DNA of 43,938 bases from Syntrophobacterales bacterium (GCA_031274925.1 JAISPL010000036.1:1-43938), one strand, 5' to 3'; counted from the stretch's first letter, positions 33,567 to 42,261 are shown. The notes: generated from the sequence alone by a model not told the origin. Numbers and translations: made by a program.

Positions 33567-35189
33567 ATGAAACAGTTTAAAGTGCTTGTCACTGATAACA
33601 TCGCTCAGGAAGGTGTCGACATTCTGGAACAGGACGGCGATATTGACATTGATATGCAGGTCGGAATAAAGAATGATGAGCTCAAGAAGATCGTGGGAGA
33701 ATACGACGCGATCATTACGAGAAGCGGCACTACGGTAACAGGCGATCTCCTGGCAAACCCAGGGAAATTAAAGATCATAGGGCGGGCCGGAGTCGGAGTG
33801 GACAATATAGATATCGAGACGGCAAGCAAGAAAGGGATTATTGTGATAAACGCCCCGACCGGAAATACCCTTGCGGCCACGGAGCTTACCCTTGGGATAA
33901 TGCTTTCCGCAACCCGCAAAATACCTTTGGCGAACGATTCACTGAAGGCGGGAAAATGGGACAGGAAGAGATTTATGGGGATTGAACTCTTCAATAAAAC
34001 CTTGGGAATAGTAGGTTTAGGCAGGATAGGGACCAATGTGGCTGTAAGGGCGAGAAGTTTCGGTATGAAGATTGTTGCCTACGACCCTTATATAAAGAAG
34101 AGTAAGGCCGAAGCCGTGGGCGCCGTTCTTCGTGACAGTCTTGTCGATCTCCTGAAGGAAGCGGATATCGTAACGTTCCATACGCCTCTTACGTCTGCCA
34201 CAAGGAATATGATTACCGCAAAAGAGATCTCCATAATGAAAGATGGTGTAATTTTTGTCAACTGCGCCAGAGGCGGAATTGTAAACGAAAACGATCTTTA
34301 TGACGGACTGGTATCGGGTAAGATACTTGCGGCAGGGGTTGATGTCTTTGAGCACGAGCCTCCCCGCAATAATAAGTTCCTTGAGCTTGAGAATGTGATC
34401 GTAACACCACATATAGGCGCCAATACGAAGGAGGGGCAGAAAGCCGTTTCTGTTATCATCGCAGAACAGGTGGCCAATGCTCTCCACGAAAGACCATATC
34501 TCAACGGTGTGAATATTCCATTCATGCAGTCCCTTCTTCCCGACCATGCCCGGCTCTATTTTAAGCTCGTTGAGAAGATGGGCAGGCTTGCCGCTCAAAT
34601 AGTGAAAGGCAGACCGGAAGAGATTAAGGTTGTGATGGTGGGAAAAAACTTCGAGGAAGACCTTTGTGAGAGAAAATTTGACGTGCCTTTCAGCTACCAG
34701 CCTTTCACTATCGGCGCCTTAAAAGGCTTCCTTGACGTGAGCCTCAAGGAGTCGGTCACCTTTGTCAATGCCCCGTACCTTGCGAAGGATAGGGGTATCG
34801 TCGTGGTTGAGGCCAAAACGGATCAGTATGACACGTTCAATGACCTCGTACTCTTTGTTCTGAAGACGGATGAGGAAGAGATAAGCATCGCGGGAACCGT
34901 TTTTGCCGACAAATTGGGGAGGATCGTACTTCTGAATCGTTTCCACTTAGATATGGTGCCTGAAGGGACCTTTCTTGAATGCAGGATTATCGACCGGCCC
35001 GGTATCATAGGCAGAGTGGGGACAATCCTCGGAAGCCACGGTATAAACATAGCAGGATTATGTGTTTCGCGTCCCATAAGCGGAGAAGAGGTCGCCTTTG
35101 TATCAGTCGACAGTCCAATCGACAATGACGTCCTTGAGGATATCCGGACGATCGACGGAATGATCGAAACTAAAGTAATTGACCTTTAA
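33567..35189 (+). CDS. serA: D-3-phosphoglycerate dehydrogenase, long form
   Basis: 540-aa enzyme for the first step of serine synthesis. Domains in order: substrate-binding (1-100 and about 285-315), Rossmann NAD domain with GLGRIGTNVAVRARSFGM near residue 150, catalytic NCARGGIVNENDL and VTPHIGANTKEGQ, then the allosteric substrate-binding domain (about 320-450) and a C-terminal ACT domain (about 460-540, ECRIIDRPGIIGRVGTILGSHGINIAG). The ASB plus ACT layout implies feedback control by serine, as in Mycobacterium and Bacillus. GAGGG precedes the ATG. It is divergent from the GT39 gene and monocistronic as far as can be seen. Confidence 0.96.
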   Translation: MKQFKVLVTDNIAQEGVDILEQDGDIDIDMQVGIKNDELKKIVGEYDAIITRSGTTVTGDLLANPGKLKIIGRAGVGVDNIDIETASKKGIIVINAPTGNTLAATELTLGIMLSATRKIPLANDSLKAGKWDRKRFMGIELFNKTLGIVGLGRIGTNVAVRARSFGMKIVAYDPYIKKSKAEAVGAVLRDSLVDLLKEADIVTFHTPLTSATRNMITAKEISIMKDGVIFVNCARGGIVNENDLYDGLVSGKILAAGVDVFEHEPPRNNKFLELENVIVTPHIGANTKEGQKAVSVIIAEQVANALHERPYLNGVNIPFMQSLLPDHARLYFKLVEKMGRLAAQIVKGRPEEIKVVMVGKNFEEDLCERKFDVPFSYQPFTIGALKGFLDVSLKESVTFVNAPYLAKDRGIVVVEAKTDQYDTFNDLVLFVLKTDEEEISIAGTVFADKLGRIVLLNRFHLDMVPEGTFLECRIIDRPGIIGRVGTILGSHGINIAGLCVSRPISGEEVAFVSVDSPIDNDVLEDIRTIDGMIETKVIDL

Positions 35190-35253
35190 AGATGGTCGTT
35201 AAGCCGTTAGCTGATAGCTAAGTCAAAAGCTAAGGATGTAATTTGCACGGCCG

Positions 35254-35285
35254 ACGGATTATTTCCGTATTGATTTTATCTTTTG
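35254..35285 (+). terminator. Weak terminator-like hairpin after serA
   Basis: ACGGA (35254-35258) pairs with TCCGT (35264-35268) around TTATT, followed by the T-rich ATTGATTTTATCTTTT. The stem is short. A separate TTAGCT/AGCTAA inverted repeat lies at 35207-35221. Confidence 0.3.
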
Positions 35286-35413
35286 CAAATTGCAGAAAAA
35301 CGTTGCGTAGTGACGTCCCCGGTGTTTTGACTGCTCTGGCGAATAACGGCGGCCAGAACGCCTCTTTTCAATTAAATATTTAAAAACAGGCGGTTTTCTG
35401 ATAAAATTTATCT

Positions 35414-35686
35414 ATGCCATGGGCGAAAAAGAAATCACCGTGCAAAGCAAAAGAGTCCAATATCTTCTTTGAACTAAAGGAAAAATCGAAAGCCAAGAAT
35501 CCTAATACCCGAAACTTCGCGTTTGTCTGTTTTATCCTCGTTTTTACCGGAATAATAGTTATCAACAGCAAGAGCACTGTGAAGACTATTTCTTGCAGCG
35601 AACCCAAGGAGCTGATGTACAAGGGGAAAATAAGCGACATGGTCATTTACCATCGACACAATTCAGGGCGACTTTGCGCTCGGTAG
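35414..35686 (+). CDS. Possible small single-pass membrane protein
   Basis: 90-aa frame with a very basic N-terminus (MPWAKKKSPCKAKES), one membrane helix (about 50-68, FAFVCFILVFTGIIVINS) and a short outside tail containing one cysteine. It has no visible ribosome site; an AT-rich GATAAAATTT lies just upstream. It sits alone in the 552-nt gap between serA and the next gene. No family is recognised and it may be chance. Confidence 0.35.
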   Translation: MPWAKKKSPCKAKESNIFFELKEKSKAKNPNTRNFAFVCFILVFTGIIVINSKSTVKTISCSEPKELMYKGKISDMVIYHRHNSGRLCAR

Positions 35687-35741
35687 AGGGTGAATAGTTG
35701 CGCACCCTCATAAAAGGAGACGAGCAAGTCCGAGTGAGAAG

Positions 35742-36617
35742 ATGAACAGGACAAATATAGAAAAGAGACAGGTTGACCTTATCAGGGAGTCGATTTGTGT
35801 TTTTGCCAAAGCGGAGGAATGCAGAGATCTTTTCAAACACGGAGACCTCTCTTTTTCAACTGTCGAGGATTTTGTTGACGATAGAGGAAAGAGCTGTCTT
35901 TTCAGATTGAAGGAGATGTGCCATGACCTTTTCAGGAATTCCACCGAGGCGAGCTATAAGGAAAAACTCTACGATATAACGGTCGGATACGTCTTTCACG
36001 AGGCCATGAAGCTCCGAGAGAACCTTTATCAGATCGAATATTATAAACCGAAGCAGGACATGGATTCCGAAAAACTGACGAGCCTCGAAAAGAAAATCGT
36101 CCATGAGATCGAAATTCTCATAAATAAAGCGGAGAGGAGAACGAAAGAAGGCCTGAAGGAAATAAAGATCCTGTCGGGGGAACTAGTGGAACAGTTGAAG
36201 GATATAATAAGGCTTTACAAGGCCAACTATCTGGTGCCTCGATTTATCTTCGAGAACGAAAAAATGCTCGTCAGAATATTCGGAAAAAGAGGTTTTGAAC
36301 GGCTTCTCAATGATATGTACAGGGACGGGCGATCACTCCTGATGTTCAAGGCGGCCCAGAGCTACCTTGAGAGCGAATACTACCAGGCGGCCCGCAGGCT
36401 GTTTCAGAAAGTCAGCCGCCTTGACAAAGACAATGAGCTGGCTTTCTTTTTATTCATGTACGCATCGGCTTTCCATTTTTTTTTCAAGAACCGGCTTTCG
36501 AAGGCCAAATCGTACGCAGAGAAGGCTTTGACCGTTTCCGGTGCTGCCGGCGATATGGAGTTCTACAGAAAATCACTAAACGGTCTGATCCGGGAGCTTT
36601 CAGGGGAAAGGAAATGA
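35742..36617 (+). CDS. TPR-containing protein of unknown function
   Basis: 291-aa soluble, mostly helical protein, rich in Lys and Glu. Residues about 60-175 look like long helices or coiled coil (SLEKKIVHEIEILINKAERR). The C-terminal 90 residues hold TPR-like repeats (YLESEYYQAARRLFQKVSRLDKDN, then FKNRLSKAKSYAEKAL). No signal peptide. AGGAGA lies 18 nt upstream and a weaker GTGAGAAG directly before the ATG. The FmdB zinc-ribbon gene starts 30 nt downstream, so they are likely co-transcribed. I do not recognise the family. Confidence 0.8.
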   Translation: MNRTNIEKRQVDLIRESICVFAKAEECRDLFKHGDLSFSTVEDFVDDRGKSCLFRLKEMCHDLFRNSTEASYKEKLYDITVGYVFHEAMKLRENLYQIEYYKPKQDMDSEKLTSLEKKIVHEIEILINKAERRTKEGLKEIKILSGELVEQLKDIIRLYKANYLVPRFIFENEKMLVRIFGKRGFERLLNDMYRDGRSLLMFKAAQSYLESEYYQAARRLFQKVSRLDKDNELAFFLFMYASAFHFFFKNRLSKAKSYAEKALTVSGAAGDMEFYRKSLNGLIRELSGERK

Positions 36618-36647
36618 AAGGAGCATCACTGCGAGAGGAGGGTATAG

Positions 36648-36869
36648 ATGCCCATTTTTGAATATAAATGCGAAAACTGCGGAAATGAATTTGAGCTTAT
36701 CGTCTTCAAAGACGACACACCAGAATGTCCGTCATGCGGAGATAAGGAGCCGGTAAAAAAAATGTCTACTTTTGGATTTTCAGTTGGATACAAGTACAAA
36801 TCATCTTCGGAAAATTCAGGATCAGGATGCGCAGGTTGCAGCTCGTCAAATTGTTCATCGTGTTCGTAG
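36648..36869 (+). CDS. FmdB-family zinc ribbon protein
   Basis: 73-aa protein of the FmdB/CxxC_CxxC_SSSS family. The zinc ribbon is CENCGNEFE...CPSCGDK. The tail is a Gly/Ser/Cys-rich stretch ending in three further CxxC-type pairs (CAGCSSSNCSSCS), typical of the family. The name comes from the putative regulator beside formamidase in Methylophilus; the true role is unknown. GAGAGGAGGG precedes the ATG. It lies between the TPR protein and tilS. Confidence 0.9.
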   Translation: MPIFEYKCENCGNEFELIVFKDDTPECPSCGDKEPVKKMSTFGFSVGYKYKSSSENSGSGCAGCSSSNCSSCS

Positions 36870-36936
36870 CGGCGCAGCCCTTCTGGCGAGGCGGTTTTGC
36901 AATTCCTGCTTTCCGAAAGAAGCCGGTGTTGTTGCA

Positions 36937-38325
36937 GTGACTCTTGTCCATAAAGTCAAAAAGATAATTGAGAAAGAGAAGCTTATTGAGCCTGGAGAAC
37001 GGGTGCTTGTCGGCTTGTCGGGTGGAATAGATTCTACCGTCATGCTCTATCTGTTATTCCGCATAAGTGAGGACCTATCGTTCGATCTCGGCGTAGCCCA
37101 CATCAATCATCTCCTGCGAGGGGAGGAGTCTGAAAGGGACGAGGAATTTGTGAGAAACCTTGCCGAGAGTCTCTCTTTGGCCTGTCATGTCGGAAGGATT
37201 GATGTGAAAAGGGAGGCAGGGGAAGCGGGTAAGTCTCTACAGCATGCGGGCAGAGACGCGAGATACGGGTTTTTCAGGGAGACGGCCGCAGAACAGGGCT
37301 ATCAAAAGATTGCTGTCGCCCATACCCTTGACGACCAGGTGGAGACATTCGTTATGAGAATGCTAAAGGGTACCGGACTTAGGGGACTTTCAGCGATCCC
37401 GGTCAAGAGAGACAATATAGTCAGGCCTCTTCTCACAGCGACAAGGGCGCAGATAGAAGAGTATGGGCGCATGTATAATGTCTCTTTCGTTCACGATTCC
37501 TCAAACGAAAAGACGGTCTATGAAAGAAATTTCGTAAGAAAACGGATAATCCCTTTGATGGAAGAGTTGAATCCAGCGTTCAGGGAGAAGGTTTCTTTCC
37601 TCCTTAATGATCTTATCGCAGTGAATCGGATGTTCGACGCGAGAGCACATGATTTTATGAAGACCCGTATTTCGTGGGACGATGAAACCGCTTCCCTGGG
37701 GGTGGAGGCTCTGAAAGGACTTGATGAAGAGACAAGATTCAGAGTGATGGCGCACCTCCTTGATCAACTGGAGCCGGGATTTATCGCCTTGCGAGAGCAT
37801 ATGCGCCAGATAAATAACGTCCTAATGGGTCTGGGACCCAATTTGGCAGCAGAACTGCCCCATGGCTTTAGGGTAAAGAAGACTTACGATAGGCTGACAA
37901 TCACCAAATTGAACCCTCAGTCACCTTCGATGGACATCCTCCCTGTGATGGAGGGTTCGAACAGACTGGATCCGTTCAATATTACCCTCATGATAGAATC
38001 TTTGAGGGAATTAGGCGAGACCCCGCTCGTATTTCTCGACCCTCTCACCGTCCTTTTCGATGAGGATAAACTTGGGATGTTGAAGGTGAGGTCCTTTCGT
38101 GAAGGGGACAGATTTGTCCCCTTAGGCATGAAAGCGTTGGTCAAACTGAAAGATTTCTTCATCTCCCAAAAGATTCCCCGGGAGAAGAGAAGGCATATCC
38201 CTCTCCTTCTATCGGACGATCACATAATATGGGTCGTAGGCCACAGGATGGACGACCGATTTAAGGTGACGGGGGATACCTTACGTAAAATAAGGATTCA
38301 CGCGGACCCTATTTTATCGTCCTGA
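36937..38325 (+). CDS. tilS: tRNA(Ile)-lysidine synthase
   Basis: 462-aa PP-loop ATP pyrophosphatase that converts C34 of tRNA-Ile(CAU) to lysidine, changing both amino-acid identity and codon reading. The P-loop is SGGIDS (residues 28-33), then HINHLLRGEESERDEEFV, AVAHTLDDQVETFVMRMLKGTGLRGL and NEKTVYERNFVRKRIIPL. The C-terminal TilS domain (KVRSFREGDRF...KLKDFFISQKIPREKR) is present. No ATG fits the family start; GTG 36937 is the best in-frame choice, with a weak GAAAGAAG upstream. The frame continues open back into fmdB, which is on another frame. Confidence 0.93.
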   Translation: MTLVHKVKKIIEKEKLIEPGERVLVGLSGGIDSTVMLYLLFRISEDLSFDLGVAHINHLLRGEESERDEEFVRNLAESLSLACHVGRIDVKREAGEAGKSLQHAGRDARYGFFRETAAEQGYQKIAVAHTLDDQVETFVMRMLKGTGLRGLSAIPVKRDNIVRPLLTATRAQIEEYGRMYNVSFVHDSSNEKTVYERNFVRKRIIPLMEELNPAFREKVSFLLNDLIAVNRMFDARAHDFMKTRISWDDETASLGVEALKGLDEETRFRVMAHLLDQLEPGFIALREHMRQINNVLMGLGPNLAAELPHGFRVKKTYDRLTITKLNPQSPSMDILPVMEGSNRLDPFNITLMIESLRELGETPLVFLDPLTVLFDEDKLGMLKVRSFREGDRFVPLGMKALVKLKDFFISQKIPREKRRHIPLLLSDDHIIWVVGHRMDDRFKVTGDTLRKIRIHADPILSS

Positions 38326-38353
38326 TCTTATATTCAGGAAGGAATTTTCCTGA
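38321..38353 (+). promoter_or_regulatory. Mutually exclusive hairpins at the tilS stop
   Basis: CCTGA (38321-38325, ending in the stop codon), TCAGG (38334-38338) and CCTGA (38349-38353) can pair in two alternative ways; the second hairpin extends to 7 bp (TCAGGAA/TTCCTGA). The arrangement resembles an attenuator but no T-tract follows. The gap 38354-38657 holds some protein-like but stop-broken frames (for example LIDNAARDVVENIAKNFDRK near 38400) that I cannot assign. Confidence 0.25.
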
Positions 38354-38681
38354 TGCACCGGTTTTGTCTGTTAACCTCGTACATATTTTGATTGACAACG
38401 CAGCACGTGATGTTGTAGAGAATATCGCTAAGAATTTTGACCGGAAGTTGTGATTGATGGCCAGAGGCGGTTCCGTGGTATACACCACCGTTTAGCGACG
38501 GCGCACTAAGCGCCGGACAGTGGTTTCCGGACCAGACCTGCATTGAAGGTGTTTTCGGCGTGTCCGTCTCACCGATGCAGAGTATCTGGTTACATGATTC
38601 TGACGGTTGGTAGAAAGTTATCCGAAAATGATGTGAGAAATACGGCCCGATAAATCTATGAGCTTAAGGAGAGGCGGGAAT

Positions 38682-39233
38682 ATGCAGCACGAAAAGCCGG
38701 GGATAGACAATACCGAGGCTACAATTGAAGCTGCCCTCCAGTGCGGAAAGGCGTACGGGATCAGGAATATTGTGATTGCATCGACCACGGGATTCAGCGC
38801 TTTGGCCATTCGTGACAAAGCCGCAGCCGAGGAGTTTGATATTACGGTGGTAACTCACAATACGGGCTTCGGCGAAGAAGGCAACCAGACTTTCCCTCCT
38901 GAAATCAAAGAAGTGTTGTCGAAATCTGGCATAAAGGTGCTGACTGGAACGATGGTGCTGAGGAACTTGGGGACTGCGATCCGTGGATTGACGGGATATT
39001 CTGAGCAGGACCTCATTGCAAATACTCTCCGCATGTTTTCCCAAGGAATAAAGGTCTGCGTGGAAATCGTCGCCATGGCGGCGGATGGAGGATTCATACC
39101 TTTCGATGACGTCATAGCCGTAGCAGGAACGGGGAAGGGAGCCGACACTGCATGTATCATAAAGGCGAACTCTTCGAACCGATTTTTTCACATCAAGGTC
39201 AAGGAAATAATTATTAAACCAAGGGAGTTCTAA
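38682..39233 (+). CDS. Standalone pyruvate kinase C-terminal-like protein
   Basis: 183-aa protein consisting only of the alpha/beta domain found at the C-terminus of pyruvate kinases. Typical blocks: NTEATIEAALQCGKAYGIRNIVIASTTGFSAL, VVTHNTGFGEEGNQ, LRMFSQGIKVCVEIVAMAADGG and VAGTGKGADTACII. It lacks the catalytic TIM barrel, so it cannot be a pyruvate kinase; a nucleotide or effector-binding role is plausible. The family is widespread in anaerobes and archaea. ATG 38682 has AAGGAG with 10-nt spacing; an earlier in-frame ATG is at 38658. The aminotransferase gene starts 1 nt after its stop, indicating an operon. Confidence 0.88.
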   Translation: MQHEKPGIDNTEATIEAALQCGKAYGIRNIVIASTTGFSALAIRDKAAAEEFDITVVTHNTGFGEEGNQTFPPEIKEVLSKSGIKVLTGTMVLRNLGTAIRGLTGYSEQDLIANTLRMFSQGIKVCVEIVAMAADGGFIPFDDVIAVAGTGKGADTACIIKANSSNRFFHIKVKEIIIKPREF

Positions 39234-39234
39234 T

Positions 39235-40425
39235 ATGCTATCAAAAAGAGCCCAGGCGTTAAAACCGTCACCGACCCTCGCAATTTCAGCCAAGGAAAAG
39301 ACCTTGAAAGCGCAGGGGATAGATATTGCGGGATTTGGAGCAGGCGAACCTGATTTCGATACCCCAGAACATATCAAGAAAGCTGCGATTGATGCGATCA
39401 ACGAAGGATTTACCAAGTATACCCCGGTGGGTGGTATTGATACTCTGAAAGACGCGATTATCGAAAAGTTCAGAAAAGATAACGGCCTTGAATATGAGCG
39501 AGGAGAGATTCTTGTTTCATGCGGAGGGAAACATTCCCTCTTTAACCTTTTCCAGGCGATTTTTGAAGAAGGTGATGAAGTGTTGATACCTTCCCCCTAC
39601 TGGGTTTCCTACCCTCCCATGGTAGAGCTCGCAGGGGCGAAACCAGTCATCATGGAGACTCAGGAGAACGAAGACTATCAGATCACCGTTGATTTACTGA
39701 AGCGACACCTGACGGCTAAGACGAAAGCTATAGTCCTGAACTATCCCTCGAACCCTGTAGGGTCCGTATATTCTCTCAAAAACCTTGAAGAGATAGGAAG
39801 GATGGCGGTGGAGAGAGGTTTCTACATCATATCGGATGAGATTTACGAAAAGCTGACCTATGATGAATATACCCATACGAGCATTGCTTCTCTCGACAAG
39901 GCTTTCAAAGAGAAGACTATCATCGCCCACGGAGTCTCGAAGACGTACTCAATGACGGGGTGGCGTATTGGTTTTACTGCCGGACCCGTTGAAGTGATCG
40001 GAGCCATGTCGAACATACAGAGTCAGAGCACATCTAATCCCACTTCCATTTCTCAGAAAGCGGTAATAGCAGCTCTCGCTGGTCCTCAGGAGAGCATTGC
40101 CATGATGCTCGAACAATTCAAGAAGAGGAGAGATTTCCTAGTATCAAGTTTTGTCGGCATTGAAGGTATTACCTGCTATAATCCCAAGGGGGCTTTTTAC
40201 GTCTTTCCTAATTTCACCTCAGTCTTGGGTAGGACATACAAGGGAAAGAAGATAGATACATCCACGGCCCTTACCGGCCTTCTCCTTGAGGAATTTCACA
40301 CTGCGGTGGTGCCCGGCATCGAATTTGGGAAAGAAGGTTACCTGAGACTCTCCTTTGCCACCTCTATGGAAGTGATCAAAAAGGGGTTCGACCGGATAAA
40401 GAAAGCAATAGGCTCCTTGGAGTAA
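39235..40425 (+). CDS. Class I aspartate-type aminotransferase
   Basis: 396-aa PLP enzyme of the AspC/Ib subgroup, transferring amino groups between aspartate (or a related amino acid) and 2-oxoglutarate. Fold-type I motifs: FGAGEPDFDTPEHI, YTPVGGIDTLKDAI, NYPSNPVGSVYS (cofactor Asn), DEIYEKLTYD, the Schiff-base SKTYSMTGWRIGF (Lys236) and LRLSFATS with the carboxylate-binding Arg. Thermus-type substrate determinants are present in part, so prephenate or other acids are possible. GGGAG precedes the ATG, which is 1 nt after the pyruvate-kinase-like gene. Confidence 0.93.
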   Translation: MLSKRAQALKPSPTLAISAKEKTLKAQGIDIAGFGAGEPDFDTPEHIKKAAIDAINEGFTKYTPVGGIDTLKDAIIEKFRKDNGLEYERGEILVSCGGKHSLFNLFQAIFEEGDEVLIPSPYWVSYPPMVELAGAKPVIMETQENEDYQITVDLLKRHLTAKTKAIVLNYPSNPVGSVYSLKNLEEIGRMAVERGFYIISDEIYEKLTYDEYTHTSIASLDKAFKEKTIIAHGVSKTYSMTGWRIGFTAGPVEVIGAMSNIQSQSTSNPTSISQKAVIAALAGPQESIAMMLEQFKKRRDFLVSSFVGIEGITCYNPKGAFYVFPNFTSVLGRTYKGKKIDTSTALTGLLLEEFHTAVVPGIEFGKEGYLRLSFATSMEVIKKGFDRIKKAIGSLE

Positions 40426-40484
40426 AGTCCTGCGGACAAAAGGCGCCGGACATCCAAGGATCCGTCAGTCCGCTCTGCCCCTGC

Positions 40485-40901
40485 TTAGGATAACTTTTTG
40501 TTGGTCTTTATGTATTCAAAGTAGTCGGAAAGGATCTTTCCGTGGTCAAATACAATGGGGTCGGGCAGACTCTCTTTCCTGAATACCTTCGCCCGTTTCG
40601 CGTCGTCCGCGCCTTCCAGGGTACCTTCCCCATCGCCAATGAAGACCACTGTGACGGTGTGAAAACGAGGGTCGCGATCAGGCTTGGAATAGACATGGAA
40701 CTGCTCGGTCAGTGTCACATTCAGGGATGTCTCTTCCTTTGCCTCCCTGGATGCGGCTTCTTCCACGGATTCGCCAATCTCCACAAACCCCCCAGGCAGC
40801 GCCCATCCCTTCGGATGGTGCTTACGCTCAATAAGAACGATGCCATCCCGATACCTGATGATAATATCAACTGTGAGTAGTGGGGTTTTTATCTCACCCA
40901 T
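40485..40901 (-). CDS. Nudix hydrolase, ADP-ribose pyrophosphatase-like
   Basis: 138-aa hydrolase cleaving nucleoside-diphosphate derivatives. The Nudix box reads [24 protein letters not shown]; the catalytic REAKEE core is intact, but the usual glycine after EE-x is serine. [18 protein letters not shown] and the later [19 protein letters not shown] segment resemble the YjhB/ADP-ribose group more than MutT. AAGGAG lies 7 nt upstream. It is convergent with the aminotransferase gene. Confidence 0.88.
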   Translation of the reverse strand: MGEIKTPLLTVDIIIRYRDGIVLIERKHHPKGWALPGGFVEIGESVEEAASREAKEETSLNVTLTEQFHVYSKPDRDPRFHTVTVVFIGDGEGTLEGADDAKRAKVFRKESLPDPIVFDHGKILSDYFEYIKTNKKLS

Positions 40902-41108
40902 AGGCGTACTCCTTATCTATTTCGTGCCCCCAATCAGTTCGGGGCAGGAACCGGGGAATTGAGACGCTTAGCATAAATCACCTAAGAATATTCCCGGTCC
41001 CATCAAACACAGGGCCTTTCTCAGGCGCATTTCACAGCGTATTTTATGTTGGAATTGCTACCGGACCCTTTACAATTCTATACCATCTATGATAAGCATC
41101 TTTCAACC

Positions 41109-41852
41109 ATGGAGTTCGACTGCATCATCGACAGCCATACCCACTGGGGTCCCTCCCTGACCCTCGGGACGGAAGTGACTACACAGGAACTAAGGAAACA
41201 GCAGGAAGATTCCGGCGTATCTCATGTAGTGATAATACCTTTTCCTTCTACGGCTATTGCCGGCAATGATATAAATATCGATGTGTTTTGCGAGGCGGAG
41301 CGCCGGGAAGGGTTCATACCGTATCATTACATAAGGGAGAACTACGATGCCGCAGGTTTTGAACCCGTACCCGAAGGTTATTTTGGCGGTAAATGGCACT
41401 GGATGAGGGGATGGCAGGATTCTGCTTCAAATTATGACGTACTGAAAGACCCAAGTCTTCCCGCACTTATACGGAAACTCACAAAGACCGGCAAGCCCGT
41501 TATTTTTGAGGAGGAACTTGCTTTCACCGAGAAATTCGCGGAGATGGCGTGTGACCTGAGACTTATAATTCCGCACTTGGGTATGCTGGGAGGCAATCCA
41601 TTGGATTTTCTGGCACGCTTTAAAGCCAACCCTTCCGTTTACTTTGATACGGCCCTTGCGTCGAAGGATACTATCTTAAAATTCGTAGAAACTATAGGAC
41701 CGGAAAGGGTTCTTTTCGGATCCGACGTTCCCTTCGGGAACATGCAAAATGAACTCGGCAAAATCCTTAATCTCCCGATCTCTTTTAGGGATAAAGAACT
41801 GATGCTTTCGAAAAATCTGATCCGCCTCACCGCTTGGCGTACCACGAGGTGA
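41109..41852 (+). CDS. Amidohydrolase family protein (Amidohydro_2)
   Basis: 247-aa TIM-barrel metal-dependent hydrolase or decarboxylase related to COG2159. Likely ligands are the DSHTHWG pair of histidines at the N-terminus, IIPHLGM in the middle and the aspartate in VLFGSDVPFGN near the C-terminus. The N-terminus in this family usually begins right before the D-x-H-x-H motif, so ATG 41109 (MEFDCIIDSH) is used; an upstream ATG at 41046 would add 21 residues. Neither start has a good ribosome site. The substrate is unknown and no pathway neighbour gives a hint. Confidence 0.85.
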   Translation: MEFDCIIDSHTHWGPSLTLGTEVTTQELRKQQEDSGVSHVVIIPFPSTAIAGNDINIDVFCEAERREGFIPYHYIRENYDAAGFEPVPEGYFGGKWHWMRGWQDSASNYDVLKDPSLPALIRKLTKTGKPVIFEEELAFTEKFAEMACDLRLIIPHLGMLGGNPLDFLARFKANPSVYFDTALASKDTILKFVETIGPERVLFGSDVPFGNMQNELGKILNLPISFRDKELMLSKNLIRLTAWRTTR

Positions 41853-42032
41853 GACGTAAACCTCCACTAATGACAGAGAAAGATGCGGCGTTAGATCGTC
41901 CTGATTTATTTTACCACGTAGCTTAATCGTTTGATTGATAGCCAGCATCAATTTTTCTCTGTCCTTGGTATCTGTCGAAATTGATCGAAACTCTCGCTGA
42001 TAAGTTGCAGTTGATTTTCACTCCAGACGAAG

Positions 42033-42067
42033 ACGGTAGTTTTCCAGTTTAACTGGAGAACTACCGT
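42033..42067. other. Long hairpin, 15-bp stem
   Basis: ACGGTAGTTTTCCAG (42033-42047) and CTGGAGAACTACCGT (42053-42067) pair with a single G-U and a 5-nt loop TTTAA. It is 181 nt after the amidohydrolase stop and just upstream of structured repeat copy 2. No T-run follows. It may be a left-hand part of the same element, though no equivalent precedes copy 1. Confidence 0.6.
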
Positions 42068-42093
42068 TCGAACTTGACCGTGATGCTTGTTCC

Positions 42094-42190
42094 TTTAATC
42101 TCTGCGGGTCTAATTCCCCGCCCCTTGGGGTACTTCCTAATAGTCAGTCGTAAACACGGGACCCCGCAGTTTGCGGCGGGGAGGTCCTAA
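42094..42190 (+). repeat. Structured repeat copy 2 (IS200/IS605 right-end-like)
   Basis: Shares the identical 20-mer CCTAATAGTCAGTCGTAAAC (42136-42155) and flanking similarity with copy 1 (16306-16410). The stems differ in sequence but are preserved: CCCC-TT-GGGG before the 20-mer, CCCG pairing with CGGG across it, and CCCCGC...GCGGGG after it, ending in GAGGT. The upstream part reads NLCGSNSPPLG, like NLYGSNSRPLK in copy 1. No transposase gene is adjacent. Nothing else is supported in 41853-42261 apart from the hairpin at 42033. Confidence 0.6.
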
Positions 42191-42261
42191 GGCTTCGGTG
42201 TAACCTGACCTTACAGTACAGTACCGCGCAAACGGTGGTATCTAATCCAAGCGGCCGGCTT

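Noticed and set aside
38380-38640. Protein-like fragments between tilS and the pyruvate-kinase-like gene
   Set aside because: Short frames such as LIDNAARDVVENIAKNFDRK and CIEGVFGVSVSPMQS are broken by stops and I could not join or assign them.
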